Origin: Mesostigma viride
Taxonomy: Eukaryota > Streptophyta > Mesostigmatophyceae > Mesostigmatales > Mesostigmataceae
Assembly (NCBI GenBank): GCA_009746045.1
Contig: RPFO01000156.1
Span: 4,600,091 to 4,664,090, forward strand
Length of the DNA: 64,000 nt
Direction of reading: 5' to 3'
Notes under the pieces: generated by a model
What the model was told of the DNA's origin: nothing
Seen by the model: the letters and a program-made list of their open reading frames with translations, nothing else
Database searches by the model: none
Part shown: piece after piece, positions 1 through 9,960 of the stretch
How positions within the stretch are numbered: the first letter of the stretch is position 1
Layout: the number at the start of each line of letters is the position of its first letter
Translations under genes and position numbers: made by a program

Positions 1-120
1 AGTTTGGTGGCCGTTTCCAGGTAAAACCGTTGTAACCGCTCGCTGTCAGCATAGCGCAATGGAAGGGCAAAAGGCTCCGGAAGCTCTCGATTGCGTACAT
101 AATTCTCCTTGACTCTTTCA

Positions 121-170
121 CTTGCACACATGCACACACATGCACACACACACATACACACACAACACCC
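121..170. repeat. CA-rich microsatellite
   Basis: Imperfect run of CACA units with interspersed ATG and TA. It lies just upstream of a plausible splice acceptor (CAG ending at 198), so it may be intronic. Confidence 0.8.
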
Positions 171-198
171 ATCCTCCCGCCTGCGTTACGTGTGCCAG

Positions 199-582
199 AG
201 GAGCGGCAGCGGCGGGACGTTGCCGAGTGGCAGCGCCGCAAGGGAGAGGAGGGCTCGTTTCTGATGGCGGAAATGTCACGGCTGTCGGTGTCGCCAACAA
301 AGAGGAGCGGCGCCGGTACGCCCAAGGTAAGCGGCTGTTATGATTTTATTATATTAGAATGCTAATATTAGGATTCCTGGGGTAAGACTAGTTGGATACC
401 TTGGATTATCAGCCTATCGTCAGACGTACCTGAGAAGAGGACTGGGGCTGGAAAACCCAAGGTGAGCTGCCATCAAGGGCTGTCATTTTACAGCTGACAA
501 CTCTACCTGATTTTTGTGTGTCATCTTCAGTCCAGTTTGCCCAGACAAAACCGCGCAGAGGCGCGGGGCCGTGACATCCGAG
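199..582 (+). CDS. Exon-like segments of an unidentified host gene (partial)
   Basis: Three short blocks look like exons. Block 199-326 follows a CAG acceptor, ends at CCCAAG before GTAAGC, and reads as a charged peptide starting ERQRRDVAEW and ending in SPTKRSGAGTPK. Block 424-461 (donor GTGAGC) can be read as PEKRTGAGKPK, echoing the first block's end. Block 531-582 follows CTTCAG and ends before GTGAGC. The GAGxPK echo suggests repeated small exons, perhaps with SP/TP phosphosites. The phase between the first and second block does not fit a simple join, so the model is incomplete or decayed. I do not recognise the protein. The gene would extend beyond the left edge. Confidence 0.3.
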
Positions 583-1120
583 GTGAGCCGCCGCTAGGAG
601 TTGGTGTTTCAAAGCAGACCATATCTGATACCTGGATGTTGTAACTAGTCAAGCCTTTCCTCAGCGTAGGGGCAGGTGGGCCAGTTCACCCAGTGAGAGC
701 TGCTGGTTATTGTTTTTAGGGATGTCGTTTCTGGTTGATGCCAGCCATCGATAATAAACTACTCACAGCTTATTATAAAACTTTACCCAAGTGGACTGGA
801 CCCTGGGACACGCAAGGGGCTGCGCCTCTCTAGTACCGTAAGTGTCTGTGACTTCATGGCAGTTTTGGTCGTAGAACAAGCGTTGGGGCTTTTTTTTTAC
901 TGTACAATAACTTATTTAGGTACATGATATAGTGAACCGAAAACATAGGCGTGAAGGCCTCTTGCATTCATGCACCTACGGACGGAAGGGGCCTGTTCAA
1001 CGAGTGTGCACCCCGTGACTCTCGCAACGGTGGCGGGTGAATGGATAATCCAGCATGCATGCACGCATACATGAGTGTGTATGCAGCTGGACAGTGTAGG
1101 TCTAGGGGGCAAAGAGTCAA

Positions 1121-1150
1121 GGGGGCAAGGGGGCAACGGGGCAAGGGGGC
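1121..1150 (+). repeat. G-tract run with G-quadruplex potential
   Basis: Four tracts of four or five G separated by CAA or CAAC spacers. A further G5 tract lies at 1105-1109. This fits the G3+N1-7 pattern for an intramolecular G-quadruplex on the plus strand. Confidence 0.7.
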
Positions 1151-1225
1151 AATGGCAGAAATCAGGGTAACTGTGCCAAGGGGGGAAATGGAATACAGGA
1201 AATGGGGGAATTGGGGGTACCCAGT

Positions 1226-1227
<2 letters not shown>

Positions 1228-1263
<36 letters not shown>
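1228..1263. repeat. (GT)n microsatellite
   Basis: Uninterrupted TG/GT dinucleotide run of about 36 bp. Confidence 0.95.
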
Positions 1264-1264
<1 letters not shown>

Positions 1265-1336
1265 TGGTGGGCTTGATGCTGTTGGGGCTTTATCTTCCCC
1301 CTTGTTTTTCCCCGCCTGTGCTTGTTTGATGTGCAG

Positions 1337-1399
1337 ACCTCTTATCGATAGCAGCAGCAACAGCATGGTGGGGGAAATTCTCCCAGGGATTCCCACCGG
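1337..1399 (+). CDS. Candidate small exon (partial host gene)
   Basis: Preceded by GTGCAG and followed by the strong donor GTGAGT. One frame is open across the block (PLIDSSSNSMVGEILPGIPT). It could belong to the same gene as the blocks at 199-582. From here to about 2400 I see AT-richer sequence with isolated AG/GT signals (for example a TCAG at 1629-1632) but no reliable gene. Confidence 0.25.
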
Positions 1400-2535
1400 T
1401 GAGTTTTATGTGTCTTGTTTCCCTGGGTCACTTGTTCAATGCTTCTCTTCTTGCAAGGGTGACGTCGCATGTACACAGTATGATATCGCTTTGCAGGATA
1501 GCAACACTTCATAGAACCAGCATGATGTTTTGCCTGTTGTGTACGAGGTTCTTGAGCATTTGTGGTAGGTTGCTGATCCAGTTTTGTCCATCCTATCAAA
1601 AGGAATGTCTATCTATTGCGTCTTGTGATCAGGCTGTGGCCATATGGCGGCAACGCAAGTGATGAGGACATCGCACTACCTGCATACAGTAACGACCGTG
1701 TACTCTATGCAATCATCCTCATCTCCTGCCTTTGCTCCCCCGTCCCACCCAACCCCGCCCCCCACAGTTTTCTCCCACCCATCCTTTTCCATCGCGCAAT
1801 CGCTCCAGTGGGGAGATGGTGCGTTCATGATTAATAACTTGTTCAACTTGTGGTGATGTCAAGATGGATGCTTTCTGCGTACGACTGCCGCCGTTTAAAT
1901 CTGCTACCCTCGTATTTGCCCTCCAGACAGTCCAGGGACTCATGTATGCTGCCCTGCTCGTTGTCCACTTGTGGGTGGCGACTGTTTGCAGGCTTTCATG
2001 CAAGATTGCAAGCACCCATGGATGCTCATCAGATGTGGCTGTGTGTCATCGCGTGGGGGCATGCACATGTATATTTACAACGTTGTTAACCATTATTTAC
2101 ATCAATGAAATCTAATGATCAGGGCGAACATCAATATTAGCATCAATAATTTGCGCTCTCTTGTTAGTAGTCATGTGCAGATCGAGGCATGCCACGGAGT
2201 ACTGACTATGCTGTCTCATTTTATAATCAATGAGACAGCTCATTATAAAATGATAGAGACAACTATTCCTGGACAACTATATACAAATTGATGATCGTCT
2301 GCATCATGTTCCAACCAGGCTAGCTGCATGCACTAGATGGGAATGTAATCCTCATCCAAGCTGTCGTCTACAGTTCAATGGCAGATGCAATGTGGTAATT
2401 CGTAGCGGCTGTCAGCTAACCCCTACTGGCACTCGAAGGACCTGGGCGAGGACCGCAAGCGAGTGCTCTTTAAGGTCCTGGTCCTCTCGGTGCTCACCTA
2501 TGGCGCCAAGGCATGGACGCTCACGGATCCAAGAT

Positions 2536-2836
2536 TAATTAATTAATTAATTAAACTCGTGCTCCCGTTGGGGAGTCACGGAGCACCGAAGTGCTTTTAA
2601 TCCCTGTGTGTGCACTACAGGAGAAAGGGCAGAGACCCCCAGTCTCCTTCATGCCAAAGGCATGCCCCAGCTGCATTCGGGCGCGCTAGCTAAACGGACA
2701 CGCTAACGATCCGGCAGTCTGTGGGTGCAATAAGACCCATGTGAGCATATCATAGCAAGGAGCGTGGGCAAGTAATCTGAACATAGCCAGGGCGTAGCAT
2801 GGCTGTACTAGGACTAGGCTAAGGCTATGGCTGGTT
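2536..2836 (-). mobile_element. S2 element (3' part of a half-LINE), minus strand
   Basis: Matches the sequence at 10081-10382 in reverse. Its 3' end, on the left here, carries the (TTAA)n tail and the terminal hairpin. It is flanked by the 11-bp direct repeat GGATCCAAGAT at 2525-2535 and 2837-2847, so its limits are exact and it is 301 bp. It sits inside the old LINE fragment and is therefore younger. It has no coding capacity, being the 3' UTR part of the ORF1-only elements seen at 9.4-10.4 kb and 11.4-12.0 kb. Confidence 0.88.
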
Positions 2837-2883
2837 GGATCCAAGATGGCCACAGGGCTGAACGGCACGGTTTACAGGATGCT

Positions 2884-3229
2884 TTTCGTGATAGACTCGG
2901 CATGAACATGTGCTACACTAGACGCGACGGGCTCACGCCCGGGCAGCCTCCTGGTTTGTCTGTAATATGGAGGCAGATGGTACGCAAGGATAGATGGCAA
3001 GTAGTAATGAAGGAGACCACCCCCAAGTCTGTGGGGGCTCCGCGTGTGACCGCGTATGGCATTCATAGCGATTCGGGCCGCGGTGCCCACACCCCTGTAA
3101 CTAGGACCTAGATAGCTTACACCATCCATTCCATCCCATGTTCCCCTCCCACTGAGGACTTACGCTCACGTGACGCAGTCATGTGTCTATTAATTAATTA
3201 ATTAATTAATTAATTAATTAATCAATTAA
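2884..3229 (+). mobile_element. 5'-truncated LINE of a second family (family B)
   Basis: Flanked by the 12-bp TSD TTACAGGATGCT at 2872-2883 and 3230-3241. The 346-bp insert begins with a short open stretch ending near 3111 that resembles a LINE ORF2 C-terminus (WRQMVRKDRWQVVMKE; compare TVMQDKTRWKKIV in the other LINE). The 3' UTR follows, then a hairpin at 3167-3185 (arms CACGTGAC and GTCATGTG, loop GCA), then a long (TTAA)n tail. The structure is typical of a target-primed, 5'-truncated LINE copy. Confidence 0.85.
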
Positions 3230-3429
3230 TTACAGGATGCTCCGACAGGTCCTGAACGTAGGGTTTTCCACACATGGTCGTTAGAGTCATTGTATAAGGG
3301 TATGCCTCGCATTAGAGTTAGCTTAGGTGGGTTTCGCGGCTTCGCTCACCCCCATCCATCACGCAAGGGAATACGTGCTACATGATCTCCCCACGGAGTC
3401 ATGTTATAATTTAATTTTTTAATTGTAAT

Positions 3430-4434
3430 GCCTCGGGGTCGACCACTTCGGTGCGCACTCAACACGGCATTACCCCGCCATGCCCACTGCAGACCGGCGT
3501 CTGGCAGGGTTGCGTCCTGTCGCCGTACCTGTTTATTATTGTAGTGGATTATGTTATGCGCCAGGCACGTGCTCGCTTTGCTAGCATTGCAGGCCGTGCC
3601 CCTGGCCTAGCGATCACGAACGAGCTTGGAGAAGGGGGGCCGACTAACAAGCAGAATTTACTAGCTGACCTCATTTATGCCGACGACATCACGCTCATCG
3701 AGAAGCCGGAGTCTGCCCAACTTTGGCTGGACTTACTGGCGCTTGAGGCTTGGGCGGTTGGTCTAGAAATCAGCCCCAAAACGGAGGCCCTGGCCGTCGG
3801 CATGGCAGGGCCCCCACCCACACTCCGCCTTTTAGACGATGCCGAGGTCAACTACCCTCCTTCAGGCCGCTTCAAGCTGCTCGGCAGTTGGCTTCCCGAC
3901 TGCGAGGACGACATGACGACACGGATCGGCATGGCGTGGGCGCACCTCCATGACCACCGCCGCTGGTGGAGCAACCCCGCCCTACCCCGGATCGTCAAGC
4001 GTGACCTCTTCAAGGTCGTCATTCTGACGATCCTGACCTACGGCGCCGAGACCTGGACACTGACGCAGGAGCTGGAGCAACGACTCGACGGCGCTGTCAC
4101 CAAGATGCTGCGCAAGGCCCCTAACATCCCCTTTGGTTTGCACATTAGTAATGAGGAGTTGTACGCTTACACCCGCCATTCCATCCCATGTTCCCCTCCC
4201 ACTGAGTCCTGACTTATGCTCACGTGACGCAGTCACGTGTCTATTAATTAATTAATTAATGCCTCGCATTATGGACGAGATTAGGCAGCGTAGGAGAGCA
4301 TTCGTAGGACATCTTGCTCGCATCAGTCAGGTAGACACCGCCCTCGATCTGGCCGGCCCCCAGCGGCTTGGCCAGCTGGGGCGGCATATCCTGACCTGGC
4401 CTGGCCCCAAGGACATTCCTAGAAAGATCATGTT
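3430..4434 (+). pseudogene. LINE reverse transcriptase fragment, interrupted
   Basis: Encodes the RT region from motif B (GVWQGCVLSPYLF) through motif C (LIYADDITLIE) to FKVVILTILTYGAETWTL. It runs open to about 4170, where an 86-bp family-B 3' end is inserted, then resumes at 4257 with PRIMDEIRQRRRAFVGHLAR up to ILTWPGPKDIPRK at 4434. The start is missing: the fragment abuts the tail of the older LINE at about 3425. It belongs to the same clade as the LINE at 26-31 kb but is a diverged subfamily (about 65-70% by eye). Confidence 0.88.
4171..4256 (+). mobile_element. Family-B LINE 3' end, nested insertion
   Basis: Same last ~85 bp as the element ending at 3229. It has the hairpin with perfect arms CACGTGAC/GTCACGTG and loop GCA at 4221-4239, followed by a (TTAA)n tail. 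It interrupts the RT reading frame. No clear TSD was found. Confidence 0.75.
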
Positions 4435-4780
4435 TAACACCCGGAGTCCGTTGGGAGCTTATGTAACACATAGCCCTGACTCCTGAGAGGGGGCATATGG
4501 TTTCTAATACATTCTGAGCTACAACCTGCAGCTGGGGGGATGTAAACCGCCACCTACTCTGGGTGCACAAGGTGCACCTGCACCACCATGATGCATCATA
4601 CCTGAAAGGCCTGGCATGGGGTGGAAGATGATTAAATGGCTAGGCAATGGCAATGTAGGGTGCATGGCATCTCAGCAGAGAGCATCTCTCTGCATGGGCA
4701 CAGCATGACTAAATCAATGCTGGGCATCATCGGATGTGGGACGGTTCATCATAGGCACCATATTTTGCTAGCGCGCCCGA
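4435..4780 (-). mobile_element. S1 element (3' part of a half-LINE), minus strand
   Basis: Matches 61110-61400 and the reverse of 7280-7700. Shared landmarks are the CTCCGTTGGGAG hairpin remnant near 4446, a GTGCACC-rich block near 4565, and the imperfect palindrome around CAGAGAGCATCTCTCTG near 4675. Degenerate and non-coding. Confidence 0.7.
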
Positions 4781-4925
4781 ATGCAGCTGTGGCATGCCTT
4801 TGGCATGAAGGAGACTGGGGGTCTCTGCCCTTTCTCGTGTTGTGCACACACAGGGATTAAAAGCACTTCGGTGCTCCGTGACTCCCCAACGGGAGCACGT
4901 GTTTAATTAATTAATTAATTAATCA
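4781..4925 (+). mobile_element. S2 element 3' end, plus strand
   Basis: Near-identical to 10240-10382: GGCATGCCTTTGGCATGAAG, the terminal hairpin, then a (TTAA)n tail at about 4902-4922. Confidence 0.8.
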
Positions 4926-5040
4926 TAGGCACACATGTACATGGCTAAATAATGCTAATTCATCAGCTGGTATGCATGGGGCCCATAATAGGCCGGCGTA
5001 CATGTACAATCCACGTTGGCTAGGCCTTACTATTCTCTAG

Positions 5041-5590
5041 CTCCGGCTTGCTAATTTTCGATTCCGGCTTGGACATGATCCTTAACGATCGCGAATATGG
5101 CGGCGGTGGCCCTGGCTACCGCCTGTCCGACCTGATTTATGCGGATGATACCACCCTCATGGAGCGCCCCGAGCACATTCAGACCTGCCTGGACTGTCTG
5201 GGCTTGGAGGCGCGGGCGGTGGGGTTGGAGATTAGTGTCAAAACTGAGGCAATGGTGATTGGGGCTAGGTCAGTCGCCCGCCGCTGCCGCGGCTGCTAGA
5301 CGGGACGGAGGTCCCGTTCCGTGATTGCTTCAAACTGTTGGGGTGCTGATGCTCACCGACACCGCCGACCGGCAATGTGGACATCCGCATCGGCCTGGCC
5401 TGGGCTAGGCATCGTTCGCTCAAAACCTACTGGCACTCAGGTATGCCTCGCATGTCGGACAAGATTAGACATGGCGTAGGATAGCATCCCGGTAGGACAT
5501 CTTGCTCGCACCAGACAGGTAGACACCGACCTCGGTCTGGCCGGCCCCCAGCGGCTTGCATGGCCAGCCAGGACGGCATACACCGTCCGC
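5041..5590 (+). pseudogene. LINE RT fragment
   Basis: Reads DLIYADDTTLMERPEHIQT and GLEARAVGLEISVKTEAMVIGA, almost identical to the LINE at 30.2 kb. It then degrades through frameshifts, and a further piece at 5440-5580 corresponds to the region downstream of the RT. Truncated at both ends. The half-LINE at 5600 is inserted into its 3' side. Confidence 0.85.
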
Positions 5591-5772
5591 ATTGTTAATA
5601 TGATGCCTTACGAGCCACGAGCCACGAGCCACGATCGAGGTAGCCATGGCCGACGGCGGAGCTCATAACTTTCACGTTAATTGGGCACCAAATTCGGCTC
5701 TGAATATCACAATCCCTTCGTCTTTCTAAGACGCACACGCTGATATAATTTTCCGAAGCTATTACGCAATAT

Positions 5773-7258
5773 ATGGCGAGCAAACTGAGCTCCTCCGCGC
5801 AACGCAGCCTGGCGGCTGCGCTCAGCCCTGAAAATACGTCTACAGCTCCGGCTGCAGCTTCGCCCTCCGGCCCAGAAGGCAGCGGCGCCACTAGCCAAGG
5901 CTGCCAAGCCCTAGTGATCGCCCAGCCCCCCCGGCTTGTCCTCGCCCGCAGCGTCGCCTGAGCCCAAGCGCAGTCCGGCGCCCTGCCGCGCCGAACTGGG
6001 AAGCTGGGTTAATTTGACTTTGACGCCAGCCAGCCCGGCTTTTTTGACAAGCTCAACCGACCACGACAAGCTCGGCTGAGCTACGTGTTCTGGGGATCGC
6101 ACGCCTCGCTACTGATTCTTTAACTGTGCAAGCAGCTCTTCCACCAGGGTCGCGTCGTCAATGCTTTCTTTCAGAGGCGCCCATTCGACTCCATCCTCAC
6201 CTCCCCCCGTCCCCGACTGCAAACATTCGCCCTCTTCTCCCTCCTTGGACGCTCCATCGAGGAGCTCTGGCCCCCCCAGCCCATCACCACCACCTAGTTG
6301 ACCGAATCCTCCATCCGCTCACTCCTTAAGGAGGCCCCGCGGCCTCGAGAAGCACGTGGCCCCCCTCGCTGCAGATGTGGCAGCCACGGGCGGCATACTG
6401 GCTGCCGAGCTCCCCCTCCTCTCCACCATCTCCACCGCAACTTCCACCCTCCTCGCCTCCTCCACCGCCACTGTACCACCCCCATCTCCGACGCCGGCCA
6501 TCACCGCCCAGCTCCGCGACATCGACCAGCGCCTCAAAGACAACGCCATCGCCATAATTGCGGAGCGCTTGCAAAACACCGCAGGCGTCACCGCCCAGGC
6601 GGTCAAGGACATTGCCGCCAAGCCAGCCCCCGCTGGCCCAGCTGGCGATGCTCCTCCCACCCAGACCTGGGCGGACATGCTCAAGCAACACACCACCTCC
6701 ACCACCTCCGCCGTTGGGCAGCACAGCTCCAGTGAGCAGACGCTCGACCTCCGCGAGGATGCCGAGCTCGCCAAGCGCAACCTTAACGTCATCGTCAAGA
6801 ACTTCGACCTGGTGGAAGGTGAGAATTCCGAGAAGCTTGCACAGGCGTTTGAGAGGGAAATCCTTGGTCGCATGGGCCTTCTTGGTGAGATCAAGCTGGT
6901 CGCCCACCTCCTAATTCCCCGCTCGCGGGGTAAGGCAGGGGCGCCCGGCCCGCTTAGAATTTTCATCTTTGAGAACCCGGCGGACAAGAGTTTCGTTTCT
7001 CAGACGCCGCAAGCGGCTCGAGAAGACTCACTACACCCTGGACGACGACTTGACCCTGGCGCAGCAACAACGGTGACGGGAGCTATGGCCGACCTATACC
7101 TCCAGCTCCGGCAGACCGCGGCGGGGAAGCCGGTGCACTGGAAGGGGGCGGCCATCTACGTCGGCCACAAGCCCTGGCAAGCGACCCCCGCGGCCCCGGC
7201 AGCACCTCAAGACACCCCATGCAGCCTAGGGGAATACAGCAGTAGTAGTGTAGAATAG
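5773..7258 (+). pseudogene. LINE-type ORF1 protein (RNA-binding), frameshifted
   Basis: The start ATG at 5773 (MASKLSSSAQRSLAAAL) is supported by the homologous start at 34371 on the minus strand (MTSKRPLTQRSLADVLG). The N-terminus is Ala/Pro/Ser-rich and breaks at about 5960. An open stretch from about 6356 holds the conserved core: RDIDQRLKDNAIAIIAERLQ (helical), TWADMLKQHT, then RNLNVIVKNFDL, the RRM-like start seen in L1-type ORF1 proteins. Near 7005 another frameshift occurs; the true frame resumes in the pattern TLDDDLT...LWPxYL seen at 9.8 kb. ORF1 proteins bind the element RNA and form trimers in the L1 family. This copy is dead. Confidence 0.7.
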
Positions 7259-7658
7259 TCAGGCCTAGCAGTGGCCTAGTTGTACATGTACGCCTATTAT
7301 GGGCCCCCTACCGGCATGCAGCTGATCAACCTTAGCCATATTTAACCATGTACATACATGTGTGCCTATGATGTGCCATGTGCACGCCAGATGATGCCTA
7401 GCATTATTTAGTTATGAGCTCTGCCCCTGCACTGAGAGCTACTCTCTGCGGAGAAGCCGTGCCCTAGCTTCAGACTGTATAGCCATGCTGAATCATCTTT
7501 CACCCCATGCCAGGCCCCCTTTGCGCTCTGAGAGATGATGGTGGTGCAGGTGCACTTGGTGCATGCCTAGAGCAGGTGTAGTTTACATCCTACCGGCCTT
7601 GCAGGAAGTAGCCCAGAATGTATTAAAAGCCATATGCCCCTTCTCAGGGATATGTGAT

Positions 7659-7683
7659 ACATGTACTCCTCACGGAGTCATGT
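7659..7683 (+). other. 3'-terminal retroposon hairpin (S1 type)
   Basis: Outer stem ACATG/CATGT, one bulged T, inner stem ACTCC/GGAGT, loop TCAC, followed by the A/T tail. It has the same architecture as the hairpins at 10336, 31165 and 45801 but different paired bases. Confidence 0.8.
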
Positions 7684-7740
7684 TCCTAATTAATTAATTA
7701 ACTAACTAACTGATTGATTGATTAATTGTTAATTTTATTC

Positions 7741-8331
7741 GGTTCAGCCGAAATGCCCTCCGGCATTAGATAATTTTGTTTAGGGATCGGTTGGAAGTAC
7801 TACTGGGCTTGTTCAATTGAATAATATCTAGTTTGTTTGTTTGTTTACTGAACAGCCGTTGAACTGGCAGAAACGACATTTGAAACTTCTTTGTTTGGTT
7901 GGTTAGTTAGACACGATCCAACCGGCAGCACTGCGATTTATTATAAATTATTTCAGACGTTTCGGTTTGGTTGGCGTATGTAGCTCACAGCAGCTGGCGT
8001 TGCTCACAGCAGCTGGCCAGCCTGGCCTAGCTCACAAGCGGTTGGCTTGGTACATATTCTGATCTTGGTACATATAACCACCAGTGAGAAGCGCACGTTT
8101 TGCTTGCCGAATAATATTTTTTTTTCTTTGTTTGTTTGGTACCTTCAGTCAGAAGCACATTTGTCCGCCAAGCATTATTTATTTACAAGTACTTCTTTGT
8201 ATGTTTGGTAGCCAGAACATGGACAGACGAGCACACTCGGGAATTGCTTACTTACATTTTTCTTATTTAGCGCTTTGAGGTGGTGTACTAAAATAATAAA
8301 CAATTATAATTAAAATTAACAAAGCGGAGGG
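7741..8331. other. AT-rich stretch without a recognisable gene
   Basis: AT-rich, with GTTT repeats near 7831 and 8130 and a partial duplication of GCTCACAGCAGCTGG near 7983-8015. I see no coding or structural feature I can name. Confidence 0.6.
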
Positions 8332-8640
8332 TGTATCCTGACCTGGCCTGGCCCCAAGGACATTCCTAGAAAGATCGATGGGAAAACATGCCATGACCTA
8401 TCCACAGCAGTTGCTGGCCGACCTAGTGGTCCCAGCCCCGTTTAAACATCGCATTCACTCAGTTCACTCCCTCTCCAGTACTCTCAGCTTGGACTGCTAT
8501 ATGCAGAACAAGCGGAGGTGGAAGACGATTGTCCAGGCTCACACGCCAGCCCCTGTGGGCAAGCCCCCCCCCCCAAGAGAAAGGGGCGCTTTGCTGAGTA
8601 GAGTACTAGTTAGGGTTTGCTAGCTAGATTAGATTAGCTT
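8332..8640 (+). pseudogene. LINE ORF2 C-terminal fragment
   Basis: Begins TATCCTGACCTGGCCTGG, repeating exactly the 43 bp at 4388-4430, and continues with VGKHAMTYPQQLLADLVVPA-like sequence to KPPPPRERG, the usual LINE C-terminus, and a stop near 8600. It may be the second half of the LINE that ends at 4434. Confidence 0.8.
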
Positions 8641-8880
8641 AACCCTTAGATGGTACTGACTGATATTTATTATAGCGGGCAGTACCAACTGTCCGCTACA
8701 AATAGCGGACAGTTGGTTGGGAGCATAACGCGAATGCCAGTAGGTAAATTTCCGTGATATTTTTAGCCAGGCGTCTTCAGCTAGATGTGTACTACGTCCC
8801 GTACCTAAACATCACTACATTCTGACAAGTACACAGGGACTAATTATTGACCAAAGTACAGGGGATACCCTTTTCAATGG

Positions 8881-9424
8881 GACGAAAACGTGAATGTAAA
8901 ATATTGACATCCGTGCAGATTTGCCGCCATGGCGGTGCAGAAAACTGACTGGCGCAGGAGCGCCGATGCATGGATTCGTTCCAAAATTTGTAGGCACACT
9001 TAATACGTCATAAAGATGCTATAGACCTAGTTGCGCAACCTTTAACGAGGCGCGCAATCATCTCGGGCTGGTTTTAATTTATTGCGTCAACACGCATTCA
9101 CTACCACGGGGATGCCGATGAAGCTAGCACTTGGTATTTGCCATTTTAATCATTGAATATTTCGCAACGATTAACTTTCTTATGATGTATATCGCATAGT
9201 TCATCAGCGCTGTGGGCCAGGGAAGCCTCGGGGCATCGTTTCTGTCATGAGCTTGCTATACCTGTCAGACAGCCTTTTTTGCGGTAGTTGGACCTGGCGC
9301 AGTTTGCAGTCCCTGCTGCTGCCGTGAAGGAGGTAAAGTGGTTTTATCGTTCGGTAAGTAATCCCGGACTTATTATTAAGGTTTCGTGGTTATAAAGTTC
9401 CCTCCTTACTACTTTTATGTAATG
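8881..9424. other. Unassigned sequence upstream of an ORF1 fragment
   Basis: No homology to other parts of the window. A GTAAGTAAT donor-like site at 9355-9363 precedes the ORF1 frame that opens near 9425, so an intron or a degraded 5' part of the retroposon is possible but not demonstrable. Confidence 0.4.
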
Positions 9425-9960
9425 GTTCTACCTACGCGGACCTGCTGCGGACAGCGACCGCCTCCACCACCGACGCCATCGCCACGAAGCTCCAGGAGCT
9501 GGAGGACCACCGCCAGGCCCAGCAACGGGAGGTCACCGATCGCGCTCGCCGCGAGTGCCGAGTGGTGCTACGTCGCTTCCCCCAGAAGCCAGGTGAGACG
9601 TCAACCTCCCTTGCTGACGAGATCAAGAACCAGCTTCTTACCCTCATGGGCCTGGTCGGTGAGGTAGAACTGCGTGGGTGCCACCGCCTTCCCCACTCAC
9701 GGGACAAGGCGGCCACCCCACCAGTCCTGCTCACCTTCCTCTCCCCTGAGGATAAGCAGCGGTTCCTCTCTCGTCGCAAGCGGTTGCACGACCTCACCTG
9801 GACGCTGGATGACGACCTAACCCCCGCTCAGCAACAGCAGCGACGCGACCTGTGGCCGGAATACCTCCGCCATAAGCAGGACCCCCAGAAGCCCAAGGTG
9901 TACTGGAGGGGCGGGGACCTGATGATCAACCACAAGATGTGGACGCCCCCAGCGGGCTAG
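9425..9960 (+). CDS. LINE-type ORF1 C-terminal part (half-LINE, S2 family)
   Basis: Continuous frame without an internal stop, starting YADLLRTATASTTDAIATKLQ and ending MINHKMWTPPAG before TAG at 9958. In order: a helical segment (KLQELEDHRQAQQREVTDRA), an RRM-like segment (RRECRVVLRRFPQKPGET to PPVLLTFLSPEDKQRFL), and a C-terminal domain (TLDDDLTPAQQQQRRDLWPEYL). This order matches L1-type ORF1 proteins. The N-terminus and a start codon are not evident. It is followed directly by an S2 3' UTR and tail to 10382, with no ORF2. A close partial copy lies at 11802-12002 on the minus strand. Confidence 0.65.

Larger units (their letters stand above)
2406..3425 (+). pseudogene. Old LINE ORF2 3' fragment, twice interrupted
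   Basis: Pieces at about 2406-2535, 2848-2883 and 3242-3425 together match the C-terminal part of the LINE ORF2 seen intact at 29.4-31.1 kb. The first piece reads KRVLFKVLVLSVLTYGAKAWTL, the last RMLRQVLNVGF followed by an internal deletion into the LINE 3' UTR (GGTTTCGCGGCTTCG, CCATCCATC). The 3' end has the hairpin near 3380-3404 and an A/T-rich tail. Two younger elements, each with an exact TSD, split it (2536-2836 and 2884-3229). It cannot encode protein. Confidence 0.85.
5600..7724 (+). mobile_element. Half-LINE retroposon: 5' UTR, ORF1, S1-type 3' UTR, no ORF2
   Basis: Flanked by the 9-bp repeat ATTGTTAAT at 5591-5599 and 7725-7733. The 5' end starts ATGATGCC, like the full-length LINE at 26 kb, then carries GAGCCAC repeats and the conserved block GGAGCTCATAACTTTCACG. 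ORF1 occupies 5773-7258. The 3' UTR carries S1 sequence, the terminal hairpin (7659-7683) and an A/T tail. No reverse transcriptase lies between ORF1 and the 3' end. The copies at 32.6-34.5 kb and 61.1-62.4 kb have the same plan. Confidence 0.75.

Noticed and set aside
968-1396. 142-codon minus-strand frame with poly-His-Thr
   Set aside because: Created by translation of the (GT)n microsatellite; no other support.
6126-6987. Several long overlapping frames on both strands across 6.1-7.0 kb
   Set aside because: GC-rich shadows of the ORF1 pseudogene. Only the frame with RNLNVIVKNFDL matches the other ORF1 copies.
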